NCBI GenBank assembly: GCA_947631255.1
Contig: CANRKT010000033.1
Coordinates: forward strand, 1-39,891
Source of the DNA: an uncultured Enterobacteriaceae bacterium
GTDB taxonomy: Bacteria > Pseudomonadota > Gammaproteobacteria > Enterobacterales > Enterobacteriaceae
Length of the DNA: 39,891 nt
Reading direction: 5' to 3'
Made by a program: the position numbers and the translations under genes. Position 1 is the first letter of the stretch, and each line of letters opens with the position of its first letter. Shown piece after piece: positions 32,579 through 39,891 of the stretch. The notes beneath the pieces were generated by a model that ran no database searches, had not been told where the DNA came from, and was given only the letters and a program-made list of their open reading frames with translations.

Positions 32579-34225
32579 ATGCGTTTTCTAAAATCACTTG
32601 TTTATACTGCTGTGTCAATTTCACTGGCTTTCCCACAATTATCAGCTGCAGCCACTACGAGTGAAAAACCACAAACCGTCAAAAATGTGATCGTTATGAT
32701 CCCAGATGGAATGAGTGTGACAGGTACAACGCTTGCGCGCTTATATAAAGGGGAATCTCTGGCTCTTGACCCGTTAGCAAGTGGTTTAATGAGCACATGG
32801 AATGGCGATGGAACGATTGCAGATTCAGCACCTGCTGGCTCTGCTATCTCTTCAGGCTGGAAATCCCAAAGCGGTAATATCGCCAGTACTGGGAAAAAAT
32901 ATGATTTACCAGGGGTCAAAACACCAAACCCAGGAGAAGAGCTGCGCCCTGTAGCCACATTGCTCGAAGCGGCAAAGCTAAGTGGTCGTTCTGCTGGTAT
33001 TATCAGTACCAGTGAATTTATGCATGCAACGCCTGCAGACTTCAGTGCTCATGACCCTTCACGTAAAAACTACGATAATCTGACAGAACAAATTGTCTAC
33101 AATAATCTGGATGTTATTTTAGGTGGTGGTGCTAAATACCTGAAAGCTGAGAACCGTGCCGATAAAGAAGACATGGCTAAAGTTCTCACTTCACGTGGCT
33201 ATAGCATTGTTAATACCCCTGACCAGCTCAATTCATTTGATGGTAAAAAACTGGTCGGTGTTTTTGGTAAAACCGATAAACATGCCGCACTGTCTTATGA
33301 CTTAGACCGTGATCCAGCGCTTGAGCCTTCACTTGGCGATATGACACAAAAAGCGATTGATGTTTTATCGCAAAACCCAGATGGATTCATCTTAATGGTT
33401 GAAGGTTCAAAAGTTGACTGGGCAGCCCATGCTAATGATCCTGTAGGTATTGTTAGTGATGTACTGGCGTTTGATAACGCCGTTGCAAAAGCGGTTGAAT
33501 TCGCTAAAAAAGATGGCAATACCTTGATTATCGCCATGTCAGACCATGGTAACTCGGGTATTTCTATCGGTGACCGCTCAACCTCCAAAAATTATGATAA
33601 AACCCACTGGACAAGTTTTATCAATCCGCTGAAAAAAGCTAAAGTCACTGGCGAAGGGTTTGAGGCCATACTTGAAAGCCAGTCAGCTACACAAGATCCG
33701 GTAAAAATTCGTGCATTAGCGCAAGAGTGGCTGGGTGTTGATGATTTAACCGATGCTGAAGTGAAGAGTATTATGGATGCCAAAGCGAGCGCATTAAACT
33801 ATGCCGTCGGCCCTATCATCGCTGAGAGAGCAAAAATCGGCTTCACCACCAACGGACATACCGGTGAAGATGTGGTTCTGTATAGCTATGACCCACGTGG
33901 CCGTCTGCTCGGTGGTTTAATGGATAACACTGAAGTTGCACAGTTTATGGCATCAGCACTCGATGTAAACTTAGAACAAGCAACTAACCGCCTATTCCTT
34001 AATGCAAATGCGGAATTCACGGCTAAAGGCGCAACAGTCACTGAAGACATCTCGGATGCAGAGAATCCGGTTCTGGTGGTAAAAAAAGGCGCTCAGACCT
34101 TGAAGATCCCACGTAATAAAAGCATTGCCTGGCTGAATGATAAAGAAGTCATTTCAGAAGGCGTCAATGTCTATAATGGCTCTGACTGGTTTGTTTCACA
34201 GTCACTGGTCGACCAAATTAAATAA
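32579..34225 (+). CDS. Alkaline phosphatase with C-terminal stalk-like domain
   Basis: This 548-residue exported phosphomonoesterase has a signal peptide at about residues 1-25. Active-site features are IPDGM (Asp43, metal), DSAPAGSA with S83 as nucleophile, MVEGSKVDWAAHAND, MSDHGNSG and TTNGHTGEDV (metal His/Asp). The enzyme core ends near residue 470. The last 65-70 residues (LVVKKGAQTLKIPRNKS...VYNGSDWFVSQSLV) look like the copper amine oxidase N-terminal (stalk) domain found on alkaline phosphatases of Firmicutes. E. coli PhoA has only 471 residues and lacks it. The gene is monocistronic with its own terminator. Confidence 0.9.
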   Translation: MRFLKSLVYTAVSISLAFPQLSAAATTSEKPQTVKNVIVMIPDGMSVTGTTLARLYKGESLALDPLASGLMSTWNGDGTIADSAPAGSAISSGWKSQSGNIASTGKKYDLPGVKTPNPGEELRPVATLLEAAKLSGRSAGIISTSEFMHATPADFSAHDPSRKNYDNLTEQIVYNNLDVILGGGAKYLKAENRADKEDMAKVLTSRGYSIVNTPDQLNSFDGKKLVGVFGKTDKHAALSYDLDRDPALEPSLGDMTQKAIDVLSQNPDGFILMVEGSKVDWAAHANDPVGIVSDVLAFDNAVAKAVEFAKKDGNTLIIAMSDHGNSGISIGDRSTSKNYDKTHWTSFINPLKKAKVTGEGFEAILESQSATQDPVKIRALAQEWLGVDDLTDAEVKSIMDAKASALNYAVGPIIAERAKIGFTTNGHTGEDVVLYSYDPRGRLLGGLMDNTEVAQFMASALDVNLEQATNRLFLNANAEFTAKGATVTEDISDAENPVLVVKKGAQTLKIPRNKSIAWLNDKEVISEGVNVYNGSDWFVSQSLVDQIK

Positions 34226-34237
34226 TTTCTCCTCTCT

Positions 34238-34270
34238 TGAGTAAAGCTCGCGCTATCGGAGCTTTACTCA
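34238..34270 (+). terminator. Terminator after the phosphatase gene
   Basis: TGAGTAAAGCTC (34238-34249) pairs perfectly with GAGCTTTACTCA (34259-34270), 13 bp after the stop codon, followed by the pyrimidine-rich TCCTCTTTCTTC. Confidence 0.85.
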
Positions 34271-34326
34271 TCCTCTTTCTTCAATGTCACGACACCTCTT
34301 CCGATTCGTCCTCATTATGCTCCCAT

Positions 34327-34648
34327 TGTCCACTTCCCTAAAATGAGACTGCGATAATTAAATTTTCTGCTTTAACATTTGCAGAGGTTCGCATGAAAAA
34401 GCACGTTTACTGAAACCCAGATCGTTAACGTCCTGAAGCTTGTTGATTCTGGTCTGAAAATTGAAAAAATCTGCCGTCAGAACGGATTCATTGAGAAATG
34501 TAATGGTTCATGTCGCCGGGAATTTTAAAATGCTGGCTTGTTTGAATCATTAAATCAGGTCAGGGAAATAACCTGGTGCTGGCAGCAGGATGATAACTTG
34601 AATCGTACCCATGAAAGTCTGGGGCATCTTCTCCTGGAGACATACTGA
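34327..34648 (+). mobile_element. Collapsed IS3-family insertion sequence relic
   Basis: From 34393 a start codon leads, after a frame change, into TFTETQIVNVLKLVDSGLKIEKICRQNGF, the N-terminal helix-turn-helix of IS3-family OrfA. Some 60 bp later the frame reads ESLNQVREITWCWQQDDNLNRTHESLGHLL, the C-terminal end of the OrfB integrase (N-x-R-x-H-x-SLG). About 900 bp of the element, including the DDE core, are gone. TGTCCACTTCCC at 34327 may be the left inverted repeat; the right end is not visible. It cannot transpose on its own. Confidence 0.8.
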
Positions 34649-34664
34649 AAGTAGCCTCTACAAT

Positions 34665-34683
34665 CCACCTCTTCAAGAGGTGG
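34665..34683. terminator. Hairpin between IS relic and ferredoxin gene
   Basis: CCACCTC-TTCAA-GAGGTGG, a 7-bp perfect stem, lies 21 bp beyond the ferredoxin-like gene stop. It may terminate that gene; similar end hairpins are also found in IS200/IS605 elements, but no other sign of one is present. Confidence 0.45.
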
Positions 34684-34704
34684 TTTACGGCGAATTAATA
34701 GCGA

Positions 34705-34965
34705 TCACATTTCGAGATCACTCTTAGGAAAAGTACAACAAGTTAGGACAAACCCTTTTGCAATATTTCTTCTAGATATTCCGCCAGCATGTTCAAGCCT
34801 GACTCTACCTTTAAGTAAGCGCATTTTACACTTTCCACAATACCCAGAAGCGCACTGATATTCTAAGTTTATTCCATTTCTATATGCGCATTCTAAAATA
34901 GTTTCATTTGAATTTATTTCAAAAAGTCCATCACGCATTTTTAGATTGAAACACTTCTTACTCAT
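34705..34965 (-). CDS. [2Fe-2S] ferredoxin-like protein, YfaE type
   Basis: This 86-residue plant-type ferredoxin has cluster ligands C38, C43, C46 and C76 (CX4CX2CX29C). The sequence around them (LEYQCASGYCGKC and GFVLTCCTFPKSDLEM) is closest to YfaE, the small ferredoxin that repairs the diferric-tyrosyl cofactor of class I ribonucleotide reductase NrdB. YfaE is normally encoded beside nrdB; here the gene is alone between an IS relic and a 600-bp AT-rich gap. An AGAGG ribosome site precedes the ATG. It may be a second, horizontally acquired copy or serve another redox partner. Confidence 0.85.
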   Translation of the reverse strand: MSKKCFNLKMRDGLFEINSNETILECAYRNGINLEYQCASGYCGKCKMRLLKGRVRLEHAGGISRRNIAKGFVLTCCTFPKSDLEM

Positions 34966-35578
34966 CCATCGACCTCTATCTCCCTGTGATTTGATTTTAT
35001 CAGTTAACGTTTAAACATTGTTTTTCGCATAAACTTTTATTGTGAATTAATAAATTTAAAGTGGGTTTTTAATGCACAAACTCAGTAATTACAATATTAA
35101 AAAATGCAACATAATGTCAATCACTGAAATGAAGTTATTCACTCAATAACTAAGACATATGCAGTGCAAAAAATCATGTGATTATAATAAGAACAAGCAT
35201 TAGATCCATATCTCAATTATTGATATGTCATATACATAAAAACAATATGTTATGAAAATTAATAAACAGATTAATGCTTCATAAGGAAAACATTAATTAA
35301 CCTTGTAACGCTCTATATTTATTAGCCCGTTACTCATCAATAATATTGTGAACTTACAATTCATTAAACCTGTATGAAATCATGCCCTTGAGAGTAAAGA
35401 ATAGAATTCCGTCGTTTCACATTATGAATAAACCATAAGTAAATATTATATTAATTTGTTCATGCAGTGTTTATGAAATAAGTCAGATTAGATATTAGCG
35501 GGTATCAATGTAGTATACGGAAAGAGAGTCACCTTCCCGTATTAAAACCAATCTCTGAGGATGATAAGGTGTAATATG
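34966..35578. other. Long AT-rich non-coding gap
   Basis: About 610 bp of very AT-rich sequence between the ferredoxin-like gene and exuR. It holds no open frame of note on either strand, no recognisable RNA and no long repeat. The end nearest the ferredoxin gene should contain its promoter. It may be a silent, H-NS-type region or the remains of lost genes. Confidence 0.5.
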
Positions 35579-36352
35579 CTACTCAATCTGTCCCATACCT
35601 GGAAGTGGACTTTCAGAAAAAATCGATCTGTCCATATTAAAATCAAAATCATCGCTGGCAGCATTGAATAACATTTTTTTCGTATTTTCTAAATGCTGCC
35701 ACATAGCTTCACGCGCGGCTTTAGGAGAACGATGTGCGATAGCCTGTAATATTTTATCGTGTTCGTCGCACCAGCTATCAATCGAACGATTATCAATATG
35801 TTCGTGCAGTTTGAGCCAATAGGGATTACGCAGGCGCTGACTCCACATCTGTTCAACAATAATCACCATCGCACTATTATGAGTCGATGCTGCGACTTGC
35901 ATATGAAACTTCAAATCCCACTGAGAATCTCGAAAGCGATCTTCCTGGCGGGCATTTCGCTGTATCTCCATCAATTTTAGGATATCTTCCTTGGTCGCCT
36001 GAGTCGCAGCAAACTCAGCAATATGGCTTTCAATAAGTTGCCGGGCTTGTAATAACTCAAACGGACCACATTGGCTAAACTCTAGTACCGGTAAGGCAGC
36101 GGTTATCCCTGAGTGAGTCGGCACCTGATTGATAACATGAATGCCCGAACCTTTACGGACATCGACCAAGCCTTCAACCTCTAACATGATAATCGCTTCA
36201 CGAATTACCGTACGGCTCACATTCATTTCTTCAGCCAGTAAACGTTCTGCAGGAAGTTTTGAATCCACAGAATATGCATTATTTTTAATTCGTTCCTTGA
36301 TCACTGATGCAACGTGCTGATAGAGACGTTGTTCACTTACCGGTAAACTCAT
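35579..36352 (-). CDS. exuR: ExuR-like GntR/FadR-family hexuronate regulator
   Basis: This 257-residue repressor has an N-terminal winged helix (about residues 8-75, [41 protein letters not shown]) and a C-terminal FCD ligand domain ([44 protein letters not shown]). It is closer to E. coli ExuR (258 residues, with -DDFDFN-DR near the end) than to UxuR. ExuR represses galacturonate/glucuronate genes until the inducer binds. The start is the ATG at 36352, 7 nt after AGAGGAAAG; the long extension upstream of it is not real. The gene is divergent from uxaA, with an operator between them. Confidence 0.9.
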   Translation of the reverse strand: MSLPVSEQRLYQHVASVIKERIKNNAYSVDSKLPAERLLAEEMNVSRTVIREAIIMLEVEGLVDVRKGSGIHVINQVPTHSGITAALPVLEFSQCGPFELLQARQLIESHIAEFAATQATKEDILKLMEIQRNARQEDRFRDSQWDLKFHMQVAASTHNSAMVIIVEQMWSQRLRNPYWLKLHEHIDNRSIDSWCDEHDKILQAIAHRSPKAAREAMWQHLENTKKMLFNAASDDFDFNMDRSIFSESPLPGMGQIE

Positions 36353-36443
36353 CGACTTTCCTCTTATCGCCTGCATTCGCCAGCGGGCTATTGATTGCCT
36401 GATTATATCTTTAATCCTGCAAAAACGAAAATAAACCACCAGG

Positions 36444-36461
36444 AAACTGGTATAACAATTC
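36444..36461. promoter_or_regulatory. ExuR/UxuR-type operator
   Basis: AAACTGGTATAACAATTC matches the ExuR/UxuR palindrome AAATTGGTATACCAATTT at 15 of 18 positions (consensus from memory). It lies in the exuR-uxaA divergent gap, 92 bp from exuR and 114 bp from uxaA, where it could control both. Confidence 0.75.
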
Positions 36462-36575
36462 CAAAAGATATAGACCATGATTTATACTCTTCATTACTGG
36501 CTAGATCACCCAAGATTCTAATCAAGTCATAGCCTTTTTCTTATTCTATCGATTCGAAATCAGGATACCTAAAAA

Positions 36576-38066
36576 ATGAAAGAAATCATAAAGATACACT
36601 CAACAGACAATGTCGTCGTGACCTTGATTGATCGTGCTGCTGGAGAAGAGGTAGAAGTAGATGGCCAGACTATCACGCTGACTGAAGCGGTGGGTCGCGG
36701 GCATAAAATCGCCATTTCCCCTATTCAAACCGGGGAAGACATCATCAAGTATGGTTTACCAATAGGCCATGCAAAACAACCTATTGCTATCGGTGAGCAT
36801 GTTCATAATCATAATATCGCCACTAATTTAAGTGACGTTAACGAATATCAGTATCACCCAGAACATAAAATACTGGATGCTAGTCTGACCAATCCTGAGG
36901 TTGCCCTTTATCGTCGTAAGAACGGTGATGTCGCGATCAGAAATGAAATTTGGGTGATCCCTACCGTCGGTTGCGTGAACGCACTCGCGCGTAAAATGAT
37001 CGATCGTTTTAATAAACAGCATCCTTCTCCAGAAGGGATCGATGGTGTTTATCTTTATAACCATACCTTTGGTTGTTCCCAGCTCGGAGATGACCATCTC
37101 ACGACCCGAACGATATTGCAGGATTTAGTACGACACCCCAATGCCGCAGGAGTATTAGTTATCGGCCTGGGATGCGAAAACAATCAGGTTGCAGCGTTCA
37201 AAGACACTCTCGGTGAATATGACGAGCAACGCGTTAAATTTATGGTATGCCAGCAAGTCGATGATGAGATAGAAGCGGGTATTGAAAACCTTAATCAGAT
37301 TTATGACATCGTGAAACATGATAAACGTGAGCCTGGTAAATTAAGCGAAGTTAAATTTGGTCTCGAATGTGGTGGCTCGGATGGCCTGTCGGGCATTACT
37401 GCTAACCCACTACTAGGACGGTTTTCTGATTTCCTCGTGAGCCATCAGGGCACCACCGTATTAACTGAAGTACCAGAAATGTTTGGTGCTGAACAAATCC
37501 TGATGAATCACTGCCATGATGAAGAGACCTTTGAAAAAACGGTAGCCATGATCAACGATTTCAAACGCTATTTTCTCGCCCATGAGCAACCTATTTATGA
37601 GAATCCTTCACCAGGTAACAAAGCAGGGGGAATTTCAACGCTGGAAGAGAAATCTTTGGGCTGTACGCAAAAAGCAGGCACCAGCCAGGTAATGGATGTC
37701 TTAAAATATGGCGAGCGTTTACGCGTACCTGGATTCAATTTGTTAAGTGCACCGGGGAATGATGCTATTGCCACCAGCGCACTCGGTGCCGCAGGTTGTC
37801 ATATGGTGTTATTTACTACCGGTCGTGGTACCCCTTATGGAGGTTTTGTCCCGACCATGAAAATTGCCACCAACAATGAGCTGGCCGCCAAAAAACCACA
37901 CTGGATTGATTTTAATGCCGGCGCATTACTGACAGGTAAATCAATGGATACTCTGCTGAATGATTTTATTGCTCAGGTTGTCAAACTGGTGAATGGCGAA
38001 CAGACTAAAAATGAAGTGAATGACTTCCGTGAACTAGCGATATTTAAAAGCGGAGTCACACTCTAA
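36576..38066 (+). CDS. uxaA: Altronate dehydratase
   Basis: This 496-residue UxaA/GarD-family dehydratase has an N-terminal SAF domain (about residues 1-95, GHKIAISPI...GEHVHNHN) and a catalytic C-terminal region with NEIWVIPTVGCVNALAR, HTFGCSQLGDDH, GLGCENNQVAAF, GLECGGSDGLSG and ENPSPGNKAGGI. It converts D-altronate to 2-keto-3-deoxygluconate with an iron cofactor, in galacturonate catabolism. The end (FRELAIFKSGVTL) is identical in style to E. coli UxaA. The partner genes uxaC and uxaB, usual neighbours, are not in the window. A hairpin follows at 38089-38121. Confidence 0.96.
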   Translation: MKEIIKIHSTDNVVVTLIDRAAGEEVEVDGQTITLTEAVGRGHKIAISPIQTGEDIIKYGLPIGHAKQPIAIGEHVHNHNIATNLSDVNEYQYHPEHKILDASLTNPEVALYRRKNGDVAIRNEIWVIPTVGCVNALARKMIDRFNKQHPSPEGIDGVYLYNHTFGCSQLGDDHLTTRTILQDLVRHPNAAGVLVIGLGCENNQVAAFKDTLGEYDEQRVKFMVCQQVDDEIEAGIENLNQIYDIVKHDKREPGKLSEVKFGLECGGSDGLSGITANPLLGRFSDFLVSHQGTTVLTEVPEMFGAEQILMNHCHDEETFEKTVAMINDFKRYFLAHEQPIYENPSPGNKAGGISTLEEKSLGCTQKAGTSQVMDVLKYGERLRVPGFNLLSAPGNDAIATSALGAAGCHMVLFTTGRGTPYGGFVPTMKIATNNELAAKKPHWIDFNAGALLTGKSMDTLLNDFIAQVVKLVNGEQTKNEVNDFRELAIFKSGVTL

Positions 38067-38088
38067 TTTTTTATAATTCAGATTATTG

Positions 38089-38121
38089 TTTAAGGGGAAG
38101 AAAATATTTCATCCCCTTAAA
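38089..38121 (+). terminator. Hairpin terminator after uxaA
   Basis: TTTAAGGGGA (38089-38098) pairs with TCCCCTTAAA (38112-38121). The loop can extend the stem by GAAA/TTTC past one mismatch. It follows the uxaA stop by 22 bp. Confidence 0.75.
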
Positions 38122-38242
38122 TATAAATCACACTCCAATATCTTATTAATAATTATCCCTCATTACAAAGCTGTAATAAATCCGTCTTATTTGTCTCGTA
38201 GTATCCTCGGCAGTGATTAAGTCCCAAAGAGGATAACAATTT

Positions 38243-38980
38243 ATGCAACAAGCTCTCTCTCCTTTAAACAGGAGCGTGGGTCTATTACCCAGCACTTCAG
38301 CTGCGGGTAGTTCATCCATGATCTCAATACAGAATTTGTCTCAGGCTTTTGCAAACCAATATGTCCTTAATGGTATCGATTTAACGGTATCAAAAGGCAC
38401 CATTCTGGCGTTACTTGGCCCTTCTGGTTGCGGTAAAAGCACTCTGCTTAAATTACTTGCCGGCTTGTTACAACCGACTGACGGTACCATTCATTTCAAT
38501 GACCGATTAGTGGCCAGTTCACATCATTTGGTTCCTCCAGAGCAGCGTAATCTCGGCATGGTATTTCAGGATTATGCCCTCTGGCCTCATATGACCGTTT
38601 CCCAAAATGTGGCCTTTCCTCTACGTATGCGCGCTATCCCTCGTCATGCCATACAGGAACGTGTTGATGCAGCATTAGAACGCGTTGGCTTAGCGGATTT
38701 TTCAAAACGAAAACCAGCAGATTTATCAGGTGGCCAACAGCAACGCGTTGCTCTGGCACGTGCCATTATTGCTGAACCTGAAATTTTGTTATTTGACGAA
38801 CCGCTATCAAACCTGGATATCGCATTACGCCAATCATTGTGTGAAGAAATGGCTCAGCTATTAAGAACATTAGGTATTACTGCAGTTTATGTCACCCATG
38901 ATCCTGCGGAAGCTACTGCACTCGCCCATCAGATTGCACATATGCAGTCCGGGAAAATCGAAAGTCTGACAACATTATGA
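38243..38980 (+). CDS. ABC transporter ATP-binding protein (Fe3+/phosphonate type)
   Basis: This 245-residue nucleotide-binding subunit has Walker A GPSGCGKST (59-67), the Q-loop in VFQDYALWPH, signature LSGGQQQR, Walker B ILLFDEP and the switch His in VTHDPAEA. It resembles FbpC/AfuC or the 2-aminoethylphosphonate PhnT group, but is short and lacks the C-terminal regulatory domain. AGAGGAT supports the ATG at 38243, which adds a 25-residue Ser/Pro-rich front (MQQALSPLNRSVGLLP...). The alternative ATG at 38318 (MISIQNLSQAF) gives the standard N terminus. The binding-protein gene follows 14 bp later. Confidence 0.9.
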   Translation: MQQALSPLNRSVGLLPSTSAAGSSSMISIQNLSQAFANQYVLNGIDLTVSKGTILALLGPSGCGKSTLLKLLAGLLQPTDGTIHFNDRLVASSHHLVPPEQRNLGMVFQDYALWPHMTVSQNVAFPLRMRAIPRHAIQERVDAALERVGLADFSKRKPADLSGGQQQRVALARAIIAEPEILLFDEPLSNLDIALRQSLCEEMAQLLRTLGITAVYVTHDPAEATALAHQIAHMQSGKIESLTTL

Positions 38981-38994
38981 AGAGAGATTATCTG

Positions 38995-39891
38995 ATGCCA
39001 AATTTAATTAAGAAGTTTGTCACCCCCTCATTAAACTGTTTTTCATTGAAAGGTATATCGATGACTTTGGGTCTTTCCTGTGCACTTTTTTCAGCCTCAT
39101 CACATGCGCTGACCATTTACACTGCTGGCCCTGGCGCCATGGCAAAACAGCTAGCTGCCGGTTATCAGCAGCAGACTGGCGTAAAAGTCGATGTATTCCA
39201 GGCGACGACCGGAAAGGTTATGGCGCGTCTGGAAGCAGAACAAGCCAATCCTCGTGCTGATGTACTGATTTCCGCATCCTGGGATACCGCAGTTGATTTA
39301 CAGAAAAAAGACTGGTTATTGGCTTATGACAGCCCTAATGCTGCTCAAGTCCCAGCACGTTTTAAAACCCCTTATTATGTTGCACAAGGGATCTCAGCAT
39401 TAGGTATTGTCTGGAATAACAAAAGTGGCACCCCTAAACCTACAGAATGGAGTGACCTGGCCACACCTGCATTTCAAAATAAAGTCACCATGCCAGACCC
39501 AGCATTGTCAGGTGCTTCGCTCGATTTAGTCTTAGGCTTAGAAAATGCAAAGAAAGCACAAGCCTGGAAACTATTTTCTGATTTAAAAGCGAATGGAATG
39601 GTGATTTCTGGTCCCAATGCACAAGCTCTGACCCCTGTTCTGCAAGGCGCTAAAGCCGCAGTATTTGGCGCAGTAGACTATGTTGCGTATAGCAGTATTG
39701 CCAACGGCGAGTCCATCGAGGTTATTTTCCCTAAAAGTGGTACCGCTATTGCTCCACGTCCAATGATGATTTTGAAAACCAGTCAGCAGCAAGCTGAAGC
39801 CAAAGCCTTCATCGATTATGTCCTGTCCCCAGAAGGACAAACTATCGTTGCCAATGCCTGGTTAATGCCAGCCAGAACAGATATTCAAGGC
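38995..39891 (+). CDS. ABC transporter periplasmic binding protein, partial (runs off the end)
   Basis: The frame is open from ATG 38995 to the window edge: 299 codons, no stop. A signal sequence ends at about residue 38 (FSASSHA, mature LTIYTAGPG). The mature part is a class II periplasmic binding protein of the Fe3+ / 2-aminoethylphosphonate type: QQTGVKVDVFQATTGKVMARLEAE, ADVLISASWDT, GIVWNNKSGTPKPTEWSDL, VTMPDPALSGAS, and FIDYVLSPEGQTIVAN near the visible end. Little of the protein should be missing. The ribosome site AGAGAG supports this start, though ATG 39061 would give a shorter signal peptide. Permease genes probably follow. Ligand: iron or a phosphonate; undecided. Confidence 0.88.
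   Translation, partial: MPNLIKKFVTPSLNCFSLKGISMTLGLSCALFSASSHALTIYTAGPGAMAKQLAAGYQQQTGVKVDVFQATTGKVMARLEAEQANPRADVLISASWDTAVDLQKKDWLLAYDSPNAAQVPARFKTPYYVAQGISALGIVWNNKSGTPKPTEWSDLATPAFQNKVTMPDPALSGASLDLVLGLENAKKAQAWKLFSDLKANGMVISGPNAQALTPVLQGAKAAVFGAVDYVAYSSIANGESIEVIFPKSGTAIAPRPMMILKTSQQQAEAKAFIDYVLSPEGQTIVANAWLMPARTDIQG

Noticed and set aside
35579..36478. Longer 299-codon start for exuR ([12 protein letters not shown]...)
   Set aside because: The extra 42 residues cover the operator region and have no counterpart in ExuR; ATG 36352 has a strong ribosome site.
1..39891. CRISPR array, prophage genes or rRNA operon
   Set aside because: No regularly spaced repeats, phage structural or integrase genes, or rRNA sequences were found.

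Overview
The window is chromosomal DNA of a gamma-proteobacterium of the order Enterobacterales. The central block reads sprT, endA, rsmE, gshB, yqgE, ruvX, yggR, yggS, yggT, yggU, rdgB, hemW, yggN, yggL, trmB, mutY, yggX, mltC, speC, tRNA-Phe. This is nearly the gene order of the E. coli endA-speC-pheV region, and the proteins are close in length and sequence to their E. coli counterparts. GC looks moderate in this core and the outer parts are richer in A+T. I cannot name the genus; something outside the E. coli/Salmonella group (Budviciaceae, Hafniaceae or Yersiniaceae) would fit.

Left block (about 1-11,500): a complete tellurite-resistance/stress locus. A HAD-IB phosphatase gene (+) faces a leftward terZ-A-B-C-D-E operon, with no terF. 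Divergent from terZ is a tightly packed five-gene operon: ATP-grasp enzyme, PRTase with TRSP domain, HAD phosphatase, StiP-type PRTase with PELOTA domain, and HpcH/HpaI (citrate lyase beta-like) TIM barrel. This is the Ter-associated set predicted by Anantharaman, Iyer and Aravind (2012) to make a nucleoside-like metabolite. A two-domain TerW regulator gene follows. Related AT-rich dyads lie in front of the HAD-IB gene, terZ and the ATP-grasp operon, which suggests one shared operator.

Central block (about 11,588-28,316): housekeeping genes for protein and DNA maintenance (sprT, endA, ruvX, mutY), RNA methylation (rsmE, trmB), glutathione (gshB), PLP homeostasis (yggS), nucleotide sanitation (rdgB), heme handling (hemW), Fe-S protection (yggX), murein turnover (mltC) and putrescine synthesis (speC). 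Many gene ends carry clear hairpin terminators. A 147-bp palindromic dispersed repeat sits before rsmE, and a DUF1622 membrane protein gene sits between ruvX and yggR.

Right block (about 28,317-39,891): a mosaic beyond the tRNA-Phe gene, a usual island insertion site. It holds a secreted ankyrin protein, an old-yellow-enzyme oxidoreductase, a LysR relic, a GNAT acetyltransferase, a decayed SGNH/GDSL esterase, a long alkaline phosphatase with a stalk-like C-terminal domain, a collapsed IS3-family relic and an orphan YfaE-like ferredoxin. It continues with exuR-uxaA (galacturonate catabolism) sharing a recognisable ExuR/UxuR-type operator, and ends in an Fe3+/phosphonate-type ABC transporter whose binding-protein gene runs off the window. 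Gene decay and long AT-rich gaps mark this as the variable part of the window.
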